This document shows positions 32,063 to 41,080 of a stretch of DNA of 64,000 nt, in pieces. Made by a program: the position numbers and the translations under genes. The DNA lies in contig NZ_OY726395.1 of assembly GCF_963378085.1 (NCBI RefSeq), positions 868,001 to 932,000 on the forward strand. The letters are read 5' to 3'. Position 1 is the first letter of the stretch, and every line of letters begins with the position of its first letter. The notes under the pieces were generated by a model. The model searched no databases. It was given only the letters and a program-made list of their open reading frames with translations, and had not been told where the DNA came from. This DNA is from Mycolicibacterium sp. MU0050 (GTDB taxonomy: Bacteria > Actinomycetota > Actinomycetes > Mycobacteriales > Mycobacteriaceae).

Positions 32063-34330
32063 ATGGGTTCGCTGGAGTCGCAGGTCAAGCTGACCAACGC
32101 AGACAAGGTGCTGTATCCGGAAACCGGCACCACCAAGGGCGAGGTCTTCGACTATTACGTCGGCGTCGCCGAGGTCATGCTGCCGCATATCGCCGGGCGG
32201 CCCGTCACCCGCAAACGCTGGCCCAACGGGGTCGAGCAGGGCGATTTCTTCGAGAAGCAACTCGCGTCGTCGGCGCCGGAGTGGCTCAGGCGCGGCAGCG
32301 TGACGCACCGGTCGGGCACCACCACCTATCCGATCATCGACAGCGTCGACGGCCTGGCCTGGATCGCGCAGCAGGCGTCCCTGGAAGTCCACGTGCCGCA
32401 ATGGCGTTTCGTCGACGACAAGCCGGGCCCGGCGACCCGCATCGTGTTCGACCTCGACCCCGGTGAGGACGTCGGGATGGACCTGATCTGCGGCGTGGCG
32501 CGGGAGGTGCGGGCGCTGATGGACGACCTCGGGCTGCGCACCTTTCCGCTGACCAGCGGCAGCAAGGGCGTGCACCTGTATGTGCCGCTGGATGAGCCGG
32601 TCAGCTCGCGCGGCGCCTCGGTGTTGGCGAAACGCGTTGCGCAGCAACTGGAGCAGGCCATGCCCAAGCAGGTCACGGCGACCATGACCAAGAAACTGCG
32701 GGCGGGCAAGGTGTTCGTCGACTGGAGCCAGAACTCGGCGGCCAAGACCACCATCGCGCCGTATTCGATGCGGGGCCGGGCGCAGCCTACGGTCGCCGCA
32801 CCGCGCAGCTGGGAGGAGTTGGACGACCCGGATCTGCGGCAGCTGCGGTACGACGAGGTGCTCGACCGGGTCGCGCGCGACGGGGATCTGCTCGACGGGC
32901 TCGACGAGGCGGTGCCGGTGCCCGACCGGTTGACCACCTACCGGTCCATGCGCGATGTCGGCCGCACCCCGGAACCGGTCCCGTCGGCGAAACCCGCAGT
33001 GGGGGAGAATAATACGTTCGTCATCCAGGAGCACCACGCCCGGCGGTTGCACTACGACTTCCGGCTGGAGCGCGACGGCGTGCTGGTGTCGTGGGCGATT
33101 CCGAAGAATCTGCCCGAGAGCCCGTCGGTCAATCACCTGGCCGTGCACACCGAGGACCACCCGCTGGAGTACGCGACCTTCGAGGGCACCATCCCGAAGG
33201 GGGAGTACGGCGGCGGCAAGGTGATCATCTGGGATTCGGGCACCTACGAGGCGGAGAAGTTCCGCGATCCCCCCGAGCCCGGCCAGAAGGGCGAGGTGAT
33301 CGTCACGCTGCGTGGGGACAAGGTGTCCGGGCGCTACGCGTTGATCCAGACCGACGGCAAGAACTGGCTGGCCCACCGCACCAAGGATCAGCCGCAGCCG
33401 CAGCCGTCGGATCTGGCGCCCATGCTGGCCACACACGGCTCGGTCGCCAAACTCAAGGCCGCGCAGTGGGCGTTCGAGGGTAAGTGGGACGGCTACCGGT
33501 TGTTGTTCGACGCCGACCACGGCGCCGTCAGATTGCGCTCGCGCAGCGGCCGCGACGTCACCAAGGAGTACCCGCAGCTTCGCTCCCTGGCCGCCGACCT
33601 GGCCGACTATCACGTCCTGCTCGACGGGGAGGTGGTCGCGCTCGACGAGCACGGGGTGCCCAGCTTCGGTGAGATGCAGAATCGGGCGCGGGCCACCCGC
33701 ATCGAGTTCTGGGCCTTTGACCTGCTCTATCTCGACGGGCGTTCGCTGCTGAACGCCAAGTACCGGGACCGGCGCAAGCTGCTCGAGACGCTGGCCGACG
33801 GGACGAATCTGATTGTGCCCGAGCAGATCCCCGGCGACGGGGCCGAGGCGCTGAAGCACTCGGCCGACCGTGGCTGGGAGGGTGTCGTCGCCAAGAAGTG
33901 GGAGGCGACGTATCAGCCCGGCCGCCGTTCGTCGTCGTGGATCAAGGACAAGAACTGGTTCACGCAGGAGGTGGTGATCGGCGGCTGGCGACAGGGCGAG
34001 GGCGGCCGGTCCGCCGGCATCGGGGCGCTGCTGATGGGAATCCCGGGCGGCCCAGAACGAGGAGGCTTGGATTTTGTGGGTCGGGTGGGCACCGGGTTCA
34101 GCGACAAGGAACTGGCCAAGCTCAAGAAGCTGTTGACGCCGTTGCGTACCGACGAATCCCCTTTCAACGCACGGCTTACCGGCCCGGATGCGCGCGGAGT
34201 GACGTTCGTGGAGCCCGTGCATGTCGGGGAGGTCCGCTACGGCCAGTGGACCTCCGACGGCCGGTTGCGGCACCCGAGTTGGCGCGGGTTGCGCCCGGAC
34301 AAGTCCCCGGACGAGGTCCGGCGGGAGTAG
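32063..34330 (+). CDS. ligD: Multifunctional ATP-dependent DNA ligase D
   Basis: This 755-aa NHEJ enzyme has the mycobacterial domain order: an N-terminal archaeo-eukaryotic-primase-type polymerase (about residues 1-290, metal motif FDLDPGED, and LTSGSKGVHLYVPL); a 3'-phosphoesterase domain (about 320-440: FVIQEHHARRLHYDFRLERDG, EDHPLEYATFEGTIPKGEYG); and a C-terminal ATP-dependent ligase (about 450-755) with adenylated Lys474 in FEGKWDGYRLL, DGEVVALDEHG, and EGVVAKKWEATYQPGRRSSSWIK. It works with Ku in end processing, gap filling (preferring ribonucleotides) and sealing. It is complete, and faces the RNase HI gene tail to tail. Confidence 0.97.
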   Translation: MGSLESQVKLTNADKVLYPETGTTKGEVFDYYVGVAEVMLPHIAGRPVTRKRWPNGVEQGDFFEKQLASSAPEWLRRGSVTHRSGTTTYPIIDSVDGLAWIAQQASLEVHVPQWRFVDDKPGPATRIVFDLDPGEDVGMDLICGVAREVRALMDDLGLRTFPLTSGSKGVHLYVPLDEPVSSRGASVLAKRVAQQLEQAMPKQVTATMTKKLRAGKVFVDWSQNSAAKTTIAPYSMRGRAQPTVAAPRSWEELDDPDLRQLRYDEVLDRVARDGDLLDGLDEAVPVPDRLTTYRSMRDVGRTPEPVPSAKPAVGENNTFVIQEHHARRLHYDFRLERDGVLVSWAIPKNLPESPSVNHLAVHTEDHPLEYATFEGTIPKGEYGGGKVIIWDSGTYEAEKFRDPPEPGQKGEVIVTLRGDKVSGRYALIQTDGKNWLAHRTKDQPQPQPSDLAPMLATHGSVAKLKAAQWAFEGKWDGYRLLFDADHGAVRLRSRSGRDVTKEYPQLRSLAADLADYHVLLDGEVVALDEHGVPSFGEMQNRARATRIEFWAFDLLYLDGRSLLNAKYRDRRKLLETLADGTNLIVPEQIPGDGAEALKHSADRGWEGVVAKKWEATYQPGRRSSSWIKDKNWFTQEVVIGGWRQGEGGRSAGIGALLMGIPGGPERGGLDFVGRVGTGFSDKELAKLKKLLTPLRTDESPFNARLTGPDARGVTFVEPVHVGEVRYGQWTSDGRLRHPSWRGLRPDKSPDEVRRE

Positions 34331-34357
34331 CGCTGAGCAGGTGGTGGTGGTTCGTTG

Positions 34358-34837
34358 CTATCCGGCGAGGTCCTGAGCGGCGGCTGCTACGGCTTCCTGC
34401 AAGCCGCGCGTGGCCAGCACGTCGGCCAGCTCGTTGTCGGTGACTCCCGAGTGACCCTTCACCCAGAACCATTCGACCTGGTGCCGGGCGCAGGCGGCCT
34501 GGAGGCGTTGCCACAGGTCGACGTTCTTCACGGGTTGTTTCGCGGCAGTCAGCCAGCCGTTGCGTGCCCAGCCGTGTACCCATTTGGTGATGCCGTTACG
34601 GACGTAGGTGCTGTCGGTGTAAAGGTGCACCACCACGGGCCGCGTCAGGGCCTCGAGCGCCATGATGGGCGCGGTCAGTTCCATCCGGTTGTTGCTCGTC
34701 TGCTCGGCTTCGCCGCCGAACATCTCCCGGACGTGGTGGCGCTGGCGCAGCACCGCGCCCCAGCCGCCGGGGCCGGGGTTGGGGCGGCAGCCGCCATCGG
34801 TGTGGATGATCACTGGGTCGTCGGTCGACTCGCTCAC
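34358..34837 (-). CDS. rnhA: Ribonuclease HI
   Basis: This 159-aa enzyme cleaves the RNA strand of RNA-DNA hybrids. The DEDD catalytic residues are visible: Asp in [19 protein letters not shown], Glu in [10 protein letters not shown], Asp in [12 protein letters not shown], and the last Asp in NELADVLA after the flexible-loop His of KGHSG. The start is set at GTG 34837 ([16 protein letters not shown]); the open frame upstream adds a basic stretch without family similarity. Next to LigD, whose polymerase adds ribonucleotides at ends, the pairing is suggestive, but rnhA is also a housekeeping gene and is in the opposite strand. Confidence 0.94.
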   Translation of the reverse strand: MSESTDDPVIIHTDGGCRPNPGPGGWGAVLRQRHHVREMFGGEAEQTSNNRMELTAPIMALEALTRPVVVHLYTDSTYVRNGITKWVHGWARNGWLTAAKQPVKNVDLWQRLQAACARHQVEWFWVKGHSGVTDNELADVLATRGLQEAVAAAAQDLAG

Positions 34838-35269
34838 GAGCCGAGGATAGGCAACCCGTCGGCGTGGTGGTCTCACCGACGCGCGTGGAGCGGCTGCAGC
34901 TCCGGCCGACTCTACTCGGTGTCCGGTTTTTCCGCCTCTCAGCGACAACCTGCGGATAGGGTGACCGGCCGGTTCGCCGTCGGGTCCTGGTGTCGGAGTC
35001 TTTCGGCAGGGTGCGGTGTGGACACAACAGGGCGGTTACGCGAAATCGAGTTGAGTGAGGTACTCACCGTGATGATGGCCAACCCGGGCAGCACGATGTT
35101 CCACGCGTTGTCGCTCGTTGTCGCTGTGAGGCGGGCTTTTTGGAGTGGGGCCCCGGATTGGCAATGGCTGGGCTGGTTCGTGGGCTGCCGTCACGTGCGC
35201 GTCGTCCTCTCTGTCGCTGTGAGGTGGGACGTTCGGACATTGGTCCCGGGGCAGTAAGCCCCAGTGCCC
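34838..35269. other. Gene-poor 432-bp region, possible mobile-element remnant
   Basis: I see no convincing gene. A frame reading [25 protein letters not shown] from GTG near 35018 is open for about 80 codons but resembles nothing I know. TGTCGCTGTGAGGYGGG occurs twice (35119-35135 and 35212-35228, 93 bp apart), a pattern that could be the terminal repeats of a lost insertion sequence. GGGGC-AGTAA-GCCCC (35248-35262) is a short hairpin just after the stop of the acyl-CoA synthetase and may end its transcript. Confidence 0.45.
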
Positions 35270-37141
35270 CTATTCCGCGAGCGTCTGCTTCAACGCGTCC
35301 AGCACCGAGGCGTCCTCGATGGTCGACGGCACGGGTTCGTCTCGTCCGGCGGCGATACCCCGCAGCGTCTTACGCAGGATCTTTCCCGACCGGGTCTTCG
35401 GCAGCCCCGGCACCACGTCAACCATCCGGAACGCCGCCACCGCGCCGATTTCCTTGCGTACCAAGGCAACAAGCTCCTCCGGCAGCCCCTCTACGACTGC
35501 CCCGGACTTCGGCACCACCAGCCCGCGCGGCGCCTGCCCCTTGATGTCGTCGGCCACTCCGATCACCGCGCATTCGGCCACCGCGGGATGGGTCGCCAGC
35601 ACTTCCTCGATAGCGCCCGTCGACAACCGGTGCCCGGCCACGTTGATGACGTCGTCGATGCGGCCCATGACAAACAGGTAGCCGTCCTCGTCGAACCGGC
35701 CGCCGTCACCGGTCAGGTAATACCCCGGATGCTCGGACAGGTACGACGCCTCGTAGCGTTCATCGGCATTCCACAGCGTCGGCAGCGTGCCCGGCGGCAG
35801 CGGCAACCGGATGCAGATCGCACCTTCGGTTCCGGGCTCGCAGCGGTTGCCGTCGTCGGACAAGATGTGTACGTCGTACCCGGGCATCGGCACCGTGGGG
35901 GAGCCGGCCTTGACCGGAAACTGTTCCAGGCCCATGGGATTGGCGGCGATCGCCCAGCCGGTTTCGGTCTGCCACCAGTGGTCGATCACCGGTATCCCGA
36001 GATTCTCGGCGGCCCAATGGTAGGTGTCGGGATCCAACCGCTCCCCGGCGACAAACAGATACTTCAGGCCGGACAGGTCGTAGTGGCCCAGGTGCTCGGC
36101 GTTGGGGTCCTCCTTGCGGATCACCCGGATCGCGGTGGGTGCGGTGAACAACGCCTTGACGTTGTGCTCGCTGATCACCCGCCAGAACGCGCCCGGATCG
36201 GGCGTGCCGACGGGCTTGCCCTCGTAGAGCACCGTCGTCGCACCCAAAAGCAAAGGGGCATAGACGATGTAGGAATGCCCCACCACCCAACCCACATCGG
36301 AGGCCGCCCAGAAGACATCCCCGGGAGCAATGTCGTAGATGTTGCGCATGCTCCACAACAGCGCCACCGCATGCCCGCCGTTGTCCCGCACAATCCCCTT
36401 GGGCTTGCCGGTGGTCCCCGAGGTGTACAGCACGTAGAGCGGATCGGTGGCGGCCACCGGCACCGGGGCGGCGGGCTCGGCGTCGGCCACCAGCGCGTGC
36501 CAGTCCAGATCGCGGCCCTCGATCATCGAACATTGTTGCCGCTCGCGCTGCACCACCACGCAGTGCGCCGGCGGATGCTCGGCCATGGTCAACGCCTCGT
36601 CGATCATCGGCTTGTACTCGACGATGCGCGACGGCTCGATGCCACACGAGGCCGTCACCACCACGCTGGGGCGGACATCGTCGATGCGGACCGCCAGCTC
36701 GTGCGGGGCGAACCCGCCGAACACCACCGAGTGCACCGCCCCGAGCCGCGCGCAGGCCAGCATCGCGATGACGGCCTCCGGGATCATCGGCATGTAGATC
36801 ACCACCCGGTCCCCCTTGCCGACACCGAGCCCCCGCAGCGCACCGGCGAAGCGGGCGGTCTCGTCCAGCAATTCGGAATAGGTGTAGGTGCGTTTGGTGT
36901 CGGTCACCGGGGAGTCGTAGATCAGCGCGGCCTGCTCGCCGCGACCGTCTTCGACGTGCCGGTCCAGCGCGTTGGCGCAGGTGTTGAGCTCGGCGTCGGG
37001 AAACCACCGGTAGAACGGCGGGTTGGAGTCGTCGAGGATGCGTTCCGGTTCCCGGGTCCAGGTGACCGCGCGGGCGGACTCGCCCCAGAACCCGGCGGGA
37101 TCGGCGATGCTGGCGCGAAACGCCTCGCTGTATGCGCTCAT
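35270..37141 (-). CDS. prpE: Propionyl-CoA synthetase-like acyl-CoA ligase
   Basis: This 623-aa AMP-forming acyl-CoA synthetase is of the PrpE type. The P-loop-like motif is LYTSGTTGKPKGIVRDNGG, where RDNGGHAVAL is characteristic of propionate-CoA ligases. Other landmarks are SDVGWVVGHSYIVYAPLL, WWQTETGWAI, YLTGDGGRFDEDGY, and the C-terminal catalytic Lys in LPKTRSGKILRKTLR. It activates propionate (or acetate) to the acyl-CoA. ATG 37141 begins MSAYSEAFRASI. It is divergent from an enoyl-CoA hydratase with 40 bp between. Functional linkage to the microcompartment product propionyl-CoA is possible, but the genes are 6 kb apart and separately controlled. Confidence 0.88.
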   Translation of the reverse strand: MSAYSEAFRASIADPAGFWGESARAVTWTREPERILDDSNPPFYRWFPDAELNTCANALDRHVEDGRGEQAALIYDSPVTDTKRTYTYSELLDETARFAGALRGLGVGKGDRVVIYMPMIPEAVIAMLACARLGAVHSVVFGGFAPHELAVRIDDVRPSVVVTASCGIEPSRIVEYKPMIDEALTMAEHPPAHCVVVQRERQQCSMIEGRDLDWHALVADAEPAAPVPVAATDPLYVLYTSGTTGKPKGIVRDNGGHAVALLWSMRNIYDIAPGDVFWAASDVGWVVGHSYIVYAPLLLGATTVLYEGKPVGTPDPGAFWRVISEHNVKALFTAPTAIRVIRKEDPNAEHLGHYDLSGLKYLFVAGERLDPDTYHWAAENLGIPVIDHWWQTETGWAIAANPMGLEQFPVKAGSPTVPMPGYDVHILSDDGNRCEPGTEGAICIRLPLPPGTLPTLWNADERYEASYLSEHPGYYLTGDGGRFDEDGYLFVMGRIDDVINVAGHRLSTGAIEEVLATHPAVAECAVIGVADDIKGQAPRGLVVPKSGAVVEGLPEELVALVRKEIGAVAAFRMVDVVPGLPKTRSGKILRKTLRGIAAGRDEPVPSTIEDASVLDALKQTLAE

Positions 37142-37181
37142 GACGGCACGGTACAACTCCGACTGCCATATCGTCGGCGGC

Positions 37182-37982
37182 ATGTCTGACGAAGTTCTGT
37201 TCGAGTCCTCCGACCGCATCGCCGTGGTCACTCTGAACCGGCCCGACAAGCTCAACGCCATCGACGGCCCACTGCTCGACGGGCTGGACGCGGCGCTGGC
37301 CGAACTCGAGTCGGGGAGCCACAAGGCGGCCATCCTGACGGGGGCCGGCCGTGGCTTCTGCGCGGGCGCCGACCTGAGCGCGACCCGCCAACCCTGGACG
37401 GAGCCCGCCAAGACCCCGCTGAAGACGGCCTACGACGGGCAGGTGCGGTTGGCCGATCAGATGACCCGCCTCTACGAACTGCCGATCCCGGTGATCGCCG
37501 CGGTCAACGGGGTCGCGGTGGGCGGTGGGCTCGCCTACGCACTGCACTGCGACATCCGCATCGCCGCGCAGACCGCGCGCTTCGGGTCGGTGTTCATCAA
37601 GGCCGGCTTCTCGTCGATGGACATGGGCACCAGCTACCTGCTGCCGCGCATCGTCGGCGCCGGAATCGCGCGGGAACTCATGCTGACCGGGCGCATCATC
37701 GACGCCGAGGAGGCCTACCGCATCCAACTGGCCAACGAGGTGACGGCGCCGGAGGACCTGATGGACGCGGCCATGGCCAAGGCCCGCGAGATCGCCGACA
37801 ACAACCCCTACGGGGTGTGGCAGACCAAGACCGGCCTGAATGCCGCCCTGGACGCGCCGAGCCTGCGGCACGCCAAGGAGATCGAGAACCGCACCCAGGT
37901 GTTGAGCCTGTTCACCGGCAACTCGGCCGAGGCGGCGTTGGCGCACCAGGAGAAGCGCCCGGCGGTCTGGAACGAGCTGTGA
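37182..37982 (+). CDS. Enoyl-CoA hydratase/isomerase family protein
   Basis: This 266-aa crotonase-fold protein has the CoA-binding and oxyanion-hole segments AAILTGAGRGFCAGADLS (about residues 47-64) and PVIAAVNGVAVGGGLAYALHCDIRIA (about 104-129), and SSMDMGTSYLLPRIVG, where the usual second catalytic Glu region reads differently (FSSMDMGTSYLLP rather than PEAG). It acts on acyl-CoA thioesters, possibly as hydratase, isomerase or hydrolase; the exact reaction is not clear from the active-site residues. ATG 37182 is chosen (MSDEVLFESSDRIAVVTLNRPDKLNA). It is divergent from the PrpE-like gene. Confidence 0.88.
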   Translation: MSDEVLFESSDRIAVVTLNRPDKLNAIDGPLLDGLDAALAELESGSHKAAILTGAGRGFCAGADLSATRQPWTEPAKTPLKTAYDGQVRLADQMTRLYELPIPVIAAVNGVAVGGGLAYALHCDIRIAAQTARFGSVFIKAGFSSMDMGTSYLLPRIVGAGIARELMLTGRIIDAEEAYRIQLANEVTAPEDLMDAAMAKAREIADNNPYGVWQTKTGLNAALDAPSLRHAKEIENRTQVLSLFTGNSAEAALAHQEKRPAVWNEL

Positions 37983-37986
37983 TCGG

Positions 37987-38853
37987 TCAGACCTTGCTGA
38001 TGACGTTCTCGGCGAACCGCTCCAGGTTGCGGATCTTGTCGTCGAGCGGCTCGGTGTCCTGGCCCATGATGTAGGGCAGGCGGAACCCGACAATGACGTC
38101 GGTGACGCCCTTGTCCTCGAGCCGCTTGATGCCGTCGACGGTGTAGGCATCCATGGAGATCACGTGGATCTCGAAATCGCCGGTGCTGCCGGCCTCCTCG
38201 CGGTAGCGGGCCAGCTTGGCGAGCAGCTCGTCGAGCTCCTCGGGGGCGCCACCGCCGTGCATCCAGCCGTCGTTGCGGGCGGCGCGGCGCAGGGCGGCGT
38301 CGGCGTGCCCGCCGATCAGGATGGGGATCGGCTTGGTGGGCGCCGGGGTCATCTTGGTCTTCGCGATGTCGTAGAACTCGCCGTGGTACTCGAAGTAGTC
38401 ACCGGTGGTGAGACCGCGGATGATGTCGATGCACTCGTCCATCCGCTTACCGCGCTTGGCGTACGGCACCCCCATCAGGTCGTAGTCCTCGGGCCACGGG
38501 CTGGTACCGACGCCGAGTCCCAACCGGTTGTCGAACAGCGCCGCCAGGGAACCGGCCTGCTTGGCCACCAGGGCGGGCGGGCGGATCGGCAGCTTGAGCA
38601 CGAAGAAGTTGAACTTCAACGTCGTGGTGACCGCGGACAGCGCCGAGGCCAGGACGAACGTCTCGATCATCTCCTTGCCGTCGAGGAACTCGCGGTTGCC
38701 GTCGGGCGTGTAGGGGTACTTCGAGTCGGATTCGAAGGGATAGGCCACGCTGTCGGCCAGCGTCATCGCGTGATACCCGGCCGCCTCCGCGGCCTTGGCC
38801 AGCGGGATGTAGTAGCTGGAATCGGTCATGGCTTCCGCATAGGTGAACCGCAT
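37987..38853 (-). CDS. LLM-class F420-dependent oxidoreductase under a KstR-like site
   Basis: This 288-aa luciferase-like monooxygenase/F420 reductase family protein shows MRFTYAEAMTDSSYYIPLAKAAE, LGLGVGTSPWPEDYDLMGVPYAKRGKRMDE (about 110-140), PILIGGHADAALRRAARNDGWMHGG and VIVGFRLPY. The N-terminal barrel strand and the Gly-rich cofactor segment are intact. Size and position fit the Rv0940c region of M. tuberculosis. A KstR-type palindrome lies 12 bp upstream of its start, so it may be induced during sterol breakdown. The substrate is unknown. Confidence 0.88.
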   Translation of the reverse strand: MRFTYAEAMTDSSYYIPLAKAAEAAGYHAMTLADSVAYPFESDSKYPYTPDGNREFLDGKEMIETFVLASALSAVTTTLKFNFFVLKLPIRPPALVAKQAGSLAALFDNRLGLGVGTSPWPEDYDLMGVPYAKRGKRMDECIDIIRGLTTGDYFEYHGEFYDIAKTKMTPAPTKPIPILIGGHADAALRRAARNDGWMHGGGAPEELDELLAKLARYREEAGSTGDFEIHVISMDAYTVDGIKRLEDKGVTDVIVGFRLPYIMGQDTEPLDDKIRNLERFAENVISKV

Positions 38854-38864
38854 GACTGCGATAC

Positions 38865-38878
38865 TAGAACACGTTCTA
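38865..38878. promoter_or_regulatory. KstR-type operator between LLM and Ddn-like genes
   Basis: TAGAAC-AC-GTTCTA is a perfect 6-bp-arm palindrome matching the KstR consensus T-N2-AAC-N2-GTT-N2-A. It lies between divergent genes starting at 38853 and 38904, so it could control both. KstR is the TetR-type repressor of cholesterol degradation genes in mycobacteria. Confidence 0.75.
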
Positions 38879-38903
38879 ATTTGGGCCGCGCTAACGTGAA
38901 AAT

Positions 38904-39356
38904 ATGCCCTCCATGGCCGGACGCCTGCTGCGGACGCGGTGGCTGGTGCGCGCCCCCATCGCGCTCTACCGCGCCGGGCTCGGCTTCCTGTTCGGCCACC
39001 GCATGTTGCTGCTGGAGCATCGCGGACGCAAGACGGGCCTGCCCCGGTACGTGGTCCTGGAGGTCGCCGACCGCCCCGGCCCGCAGTGCTACGTGGTCCC
39101 CTCCGGATTCGGCGAAACCTCGCAGTGGTACCGCAATGTGCTGGCAGATCCGCGAGTCAAGGTCAGCGTCGGGACCCGGCGCGCGGTGCCCGCCACGGCG
39201 CGCGCCATGACCCGCGAGGAGTCCGAGGCGACGCTGGCCGGCTACCAGCGCCGGCACCCGCTGACCTGGCGGCTCCTGGCGCCGGCGATGCAGGAGGCGC
39301 TGGGCGCCGACGACCTCGCGGTGCCGATGGTGGAGCTGAACCTCGATCCGCGCTGA
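38904..39356 (+). CDS. Ddn-like nitroreductase-family deazaflavin-dependent oxidoreductase
   Basis: This 150-aa protein of the DUF385/Ddn split-barrel family binds F420. It shows the family block HRMLLLEHRGRKTGLPRYVVLEV (about residues 32-54), YVVPSGFGETSQWYRNVLADPRVKVSVG and the closing PMVELNLDP. Members reduce quinones or nitro compounds; most have unknown substrates. ATG 38904 and ATG 38913 are both possible starts. It is divergent from the LLM gene with the KstR-type site between them. Confidence 0.87.
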   Translation: MPSMAGRLLRTRWLVRAPIALYRAGLGFLFGHRMLLLEHRGRKTGLPRYVVLEVADRPGPQCYVVPSGFGETSQWYRNVLADPRVKVSVGTRRAVPATARAMTREESEATLAGYQRRHPLTWRLLAPAMQEALGADDLAVPMVELNLDPR

Positions 39357-40034
39357 TCAGTCGATGGCGAACGGGGGCCGACCGATTCCGGTGACGGTGT
39401 AGGCGCCCCAGGGGGTGCGCTCCAACAACCGGGCCGACGCGCTGCTGGTGCCGGTCGACACCGTCACCGAGCGTTGCTTGAGCGCCCCGTCGGGAAGTTC
39501 CCCGGCCACGGAGCCCCGCCAGTGATACTGGCCGTCGATCGCGTCGAGGTGCCCGGACAGCCGCGCGTGCACGGCGATGTCGCCGTCGGCCAGGGTCAGG
39601 GTGGCCGAGCCGTCGTAGACATGCTCGTCGGAGGGGACCGACCCGGTCAGGTAGAACTTGGTCGCGAGCGGACGCAGCGGCCGGCGCCGCAACCGCAGCC
39701 GCGCTCTGGCCTCGATCCGGGTGGACCCGGAACGCTCGAGCAGCTCGAGGCACTGGGCCACGAGCCTCGACTGCGCCGCGCGGTCCGGGCCGGGAATCCG
39801 GAAATAGTTCGGCATGCCGTGGATGGCGATGGTGTGGTCGGTGGAGTCGCGGGTGTCCAGCAGGGTGCGCGCGCTGACGTGCCGACCGTCGGCGGCGGTG
39901 AGGCTCCAACTGTCGGTGTCGGTGTCGAACCGGGCGTCGCGCAGCCGCGCCCGATCAGCCGGCACCTCGATGGTGCTCAGCGTGCTCAGCGCGGGGCCGA
40001 GGTCCGAAACCTGGCCCAGCACAATCGCCGTCAC
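39357..40034 (-). CDS. DUF4873 protein coupled to an AurF-like gene
   Basis: This 225-aa protein starts VTAIVLGQVSDLGPALSTL at GTG 40034, which overlaps the stop of the AurF-like gene (GTGA). A short N-terminal region (to about residue 75) with ARTLLDTRDSTDHTIAIHGMPNYFRIPG precedes a C-terminal beta-rich DUF4873-type domain: YDGSATLTLADGDIAVHARLSGHLDAIDGQYHWRGSVAG and SARLLERTPWGAYTVTGIGRPPF. DUF4873 often occurs fused to or beside flavin or diiron oxygenases. The C-terminal stop abuts the end of the Ddn-like gene (39356/39357). Confidence 0.82.
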   Translation of the reverse strand: MTAIVLGQVSDLGPALSTLSTIEVPADRARLRDARFDTDTDSWSLTAADGRHVSARTLLDTRDSTDHTIAIHGMPNYFRIPGPDRAAQSRLVAQCLELLERSGSTRIEARARLRLRRRPLRPLATKFYLTGSVPSDEHVYDGSATLTLADGDIAVHARLSGHLDAIDGQYHWRGSVAGELPDGALKQRSVTVSTGTSSASARLLERTPWGAYTVTGIGRPPFAID

Positions 40035-40936
40035 AGGAACCCGGCCCGCCGCCACATGAACCGGCCCAGCCGACCCATCAGCCCGACGTCCTCGAAGAAC
40101 TCGGCCAGCGGCGCAAAGGCGGACACGCACTTGTCCCGGAAGTGCGGGTTGGACCGCGCCACCCGGCGCATCTGCTTGCCGTCCAAGCCGACCCGGGAGT
40201 ACTGGATCGGCAGGGTGAACAGCATTCGATAGAACGGGCCCCCGACGCCGTGCAGGTTGGCGAGCAGCATCTTGCGGTACCACGGCATGACGGGCACCGT
40301 CTTGCGCAGGCCGTCGCGGGCGAACTGGATGTGGCGGGCTTCCTCCGCGACATGAATTCGCATGAGGCGCTGCACAATCGGCTGCAGCTCGGGATCCTCC
40401 AGGGTCTGCCGCTGCAGGGCGTCGAAAAGTTCCTCGCCGACCAGCGCCGCGCCCCACAGCAGCGGGCCCCGGAAGACCAGCGGCAGGGCGTTGATGATGA
40501 TGCGCTGAAACAGCTTGGGCCGCACCGGGGTGCCGCCGATCCGCTGGATGGTCTTGCCGAACATGATCATATGGCGGGTCTCGTCGCCGAGTTCGGTCAG
40601 CGCATAGTGCGTGGTGCTGGCGGTGGGATTGCGGTGCATCAGGTCCCGCAGCAACGCCTGGTTGAGGATGTTCTCGAACCAGATGCCGGCCGACAGGATG
40701 TTGACCAGTTCCTGCCGGGACAGTTCGATCTGCTGCTCGCGGCTCAGCGCGTCCCACTGCGGGGTGCCGTAGAGCGTGACCGTCTGCGGCGGCAGGAAGA
40801 ACTTGTCCGGGTCCAGCGGCGCGTCCCAGTCGATGTCGACGACGGGTTCATACGACTTCTTCACCGAGCCCTTGAGCAGTCGCTCGGCGACCTGCTCGCG
40901 GGTGGGTCCGGTGGAGGCTGACACTGACGCAGTCAT
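40031..40936 (-). CDS. AurF-like diiron oxygenase
   Basis: This 301-aa protein is of the AurF (p-aminobenzoate N-oxygenase)/diiron ferritin-like group. Carboxylate and His ligands of a four-helix diiron site can be seen in LSRQELVNILSAGIWFENILNQALL, TELGDETRHMIMF (E-x2-H type), LVGEELFDALQR, and HVAEEARHIQFARD (E-x2-H). Such enzymes use O2 to oxidise amines or hydroxylate substrates; the natural substrate here is unknown. Translation is coupled to the DUF4873 gene downstream, so the two may act as a pair. Start ATG 40936. Confidence 0.86.
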   Translation of the reverse strand: MTASVSASTGPTREQVAERLLKGSVKKSYEPVVDIDWDAPLDPDKFFLPPQTVTLYGTPQWDALSREQQIELSRQELVNILSAGIWFENILNQALLRDLMHRNPTASTTHYALTELGDETRHMIMFGKTIQRIGGTPVRPKLFQRIIINALPLVFRGPLLWGAALVGEELFDALQRQTLEDPELQPIVQRLMRIHVAEEARHIQFARDGLRKTVPVMPWYRKMLLANLHGVGGPFYRMLFTLPIQYSRVGLDGKQMRRVARSNPHFRDKCVSAFAPLAEFFEDVGLMGRLGRFMWRRAGFL

Positions 40937-41080
40937 GGGCGAGGGAGTCCCTTCGTGTGACGTCCGATGCCTTAGAACATAGACCGCATCCGAACAAAGT
41001 CAATACCGGCGGTACCGGGTACTTTGAATCGTTATCGGCAGGGCCGTGACATGCGGCGACGCTGTCGGCAGACTGGACCG

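Noticed and set aside
31775-34273. Very long minus-strand open frame opposite ligD
   Set aside because: It is antisense to an unmistakable LigD; composition (Pro/Arg/His/Gln) is that of a GC-rich shadow and has no domain.
35018-35257. Small protein gene in the rnhA-prpE gap
   Set aside because: The frame of about 80 codons has no ribosome site or similarity and contains the repeated TGTCGCTGTGAGG words; kept only as part of the gap description.
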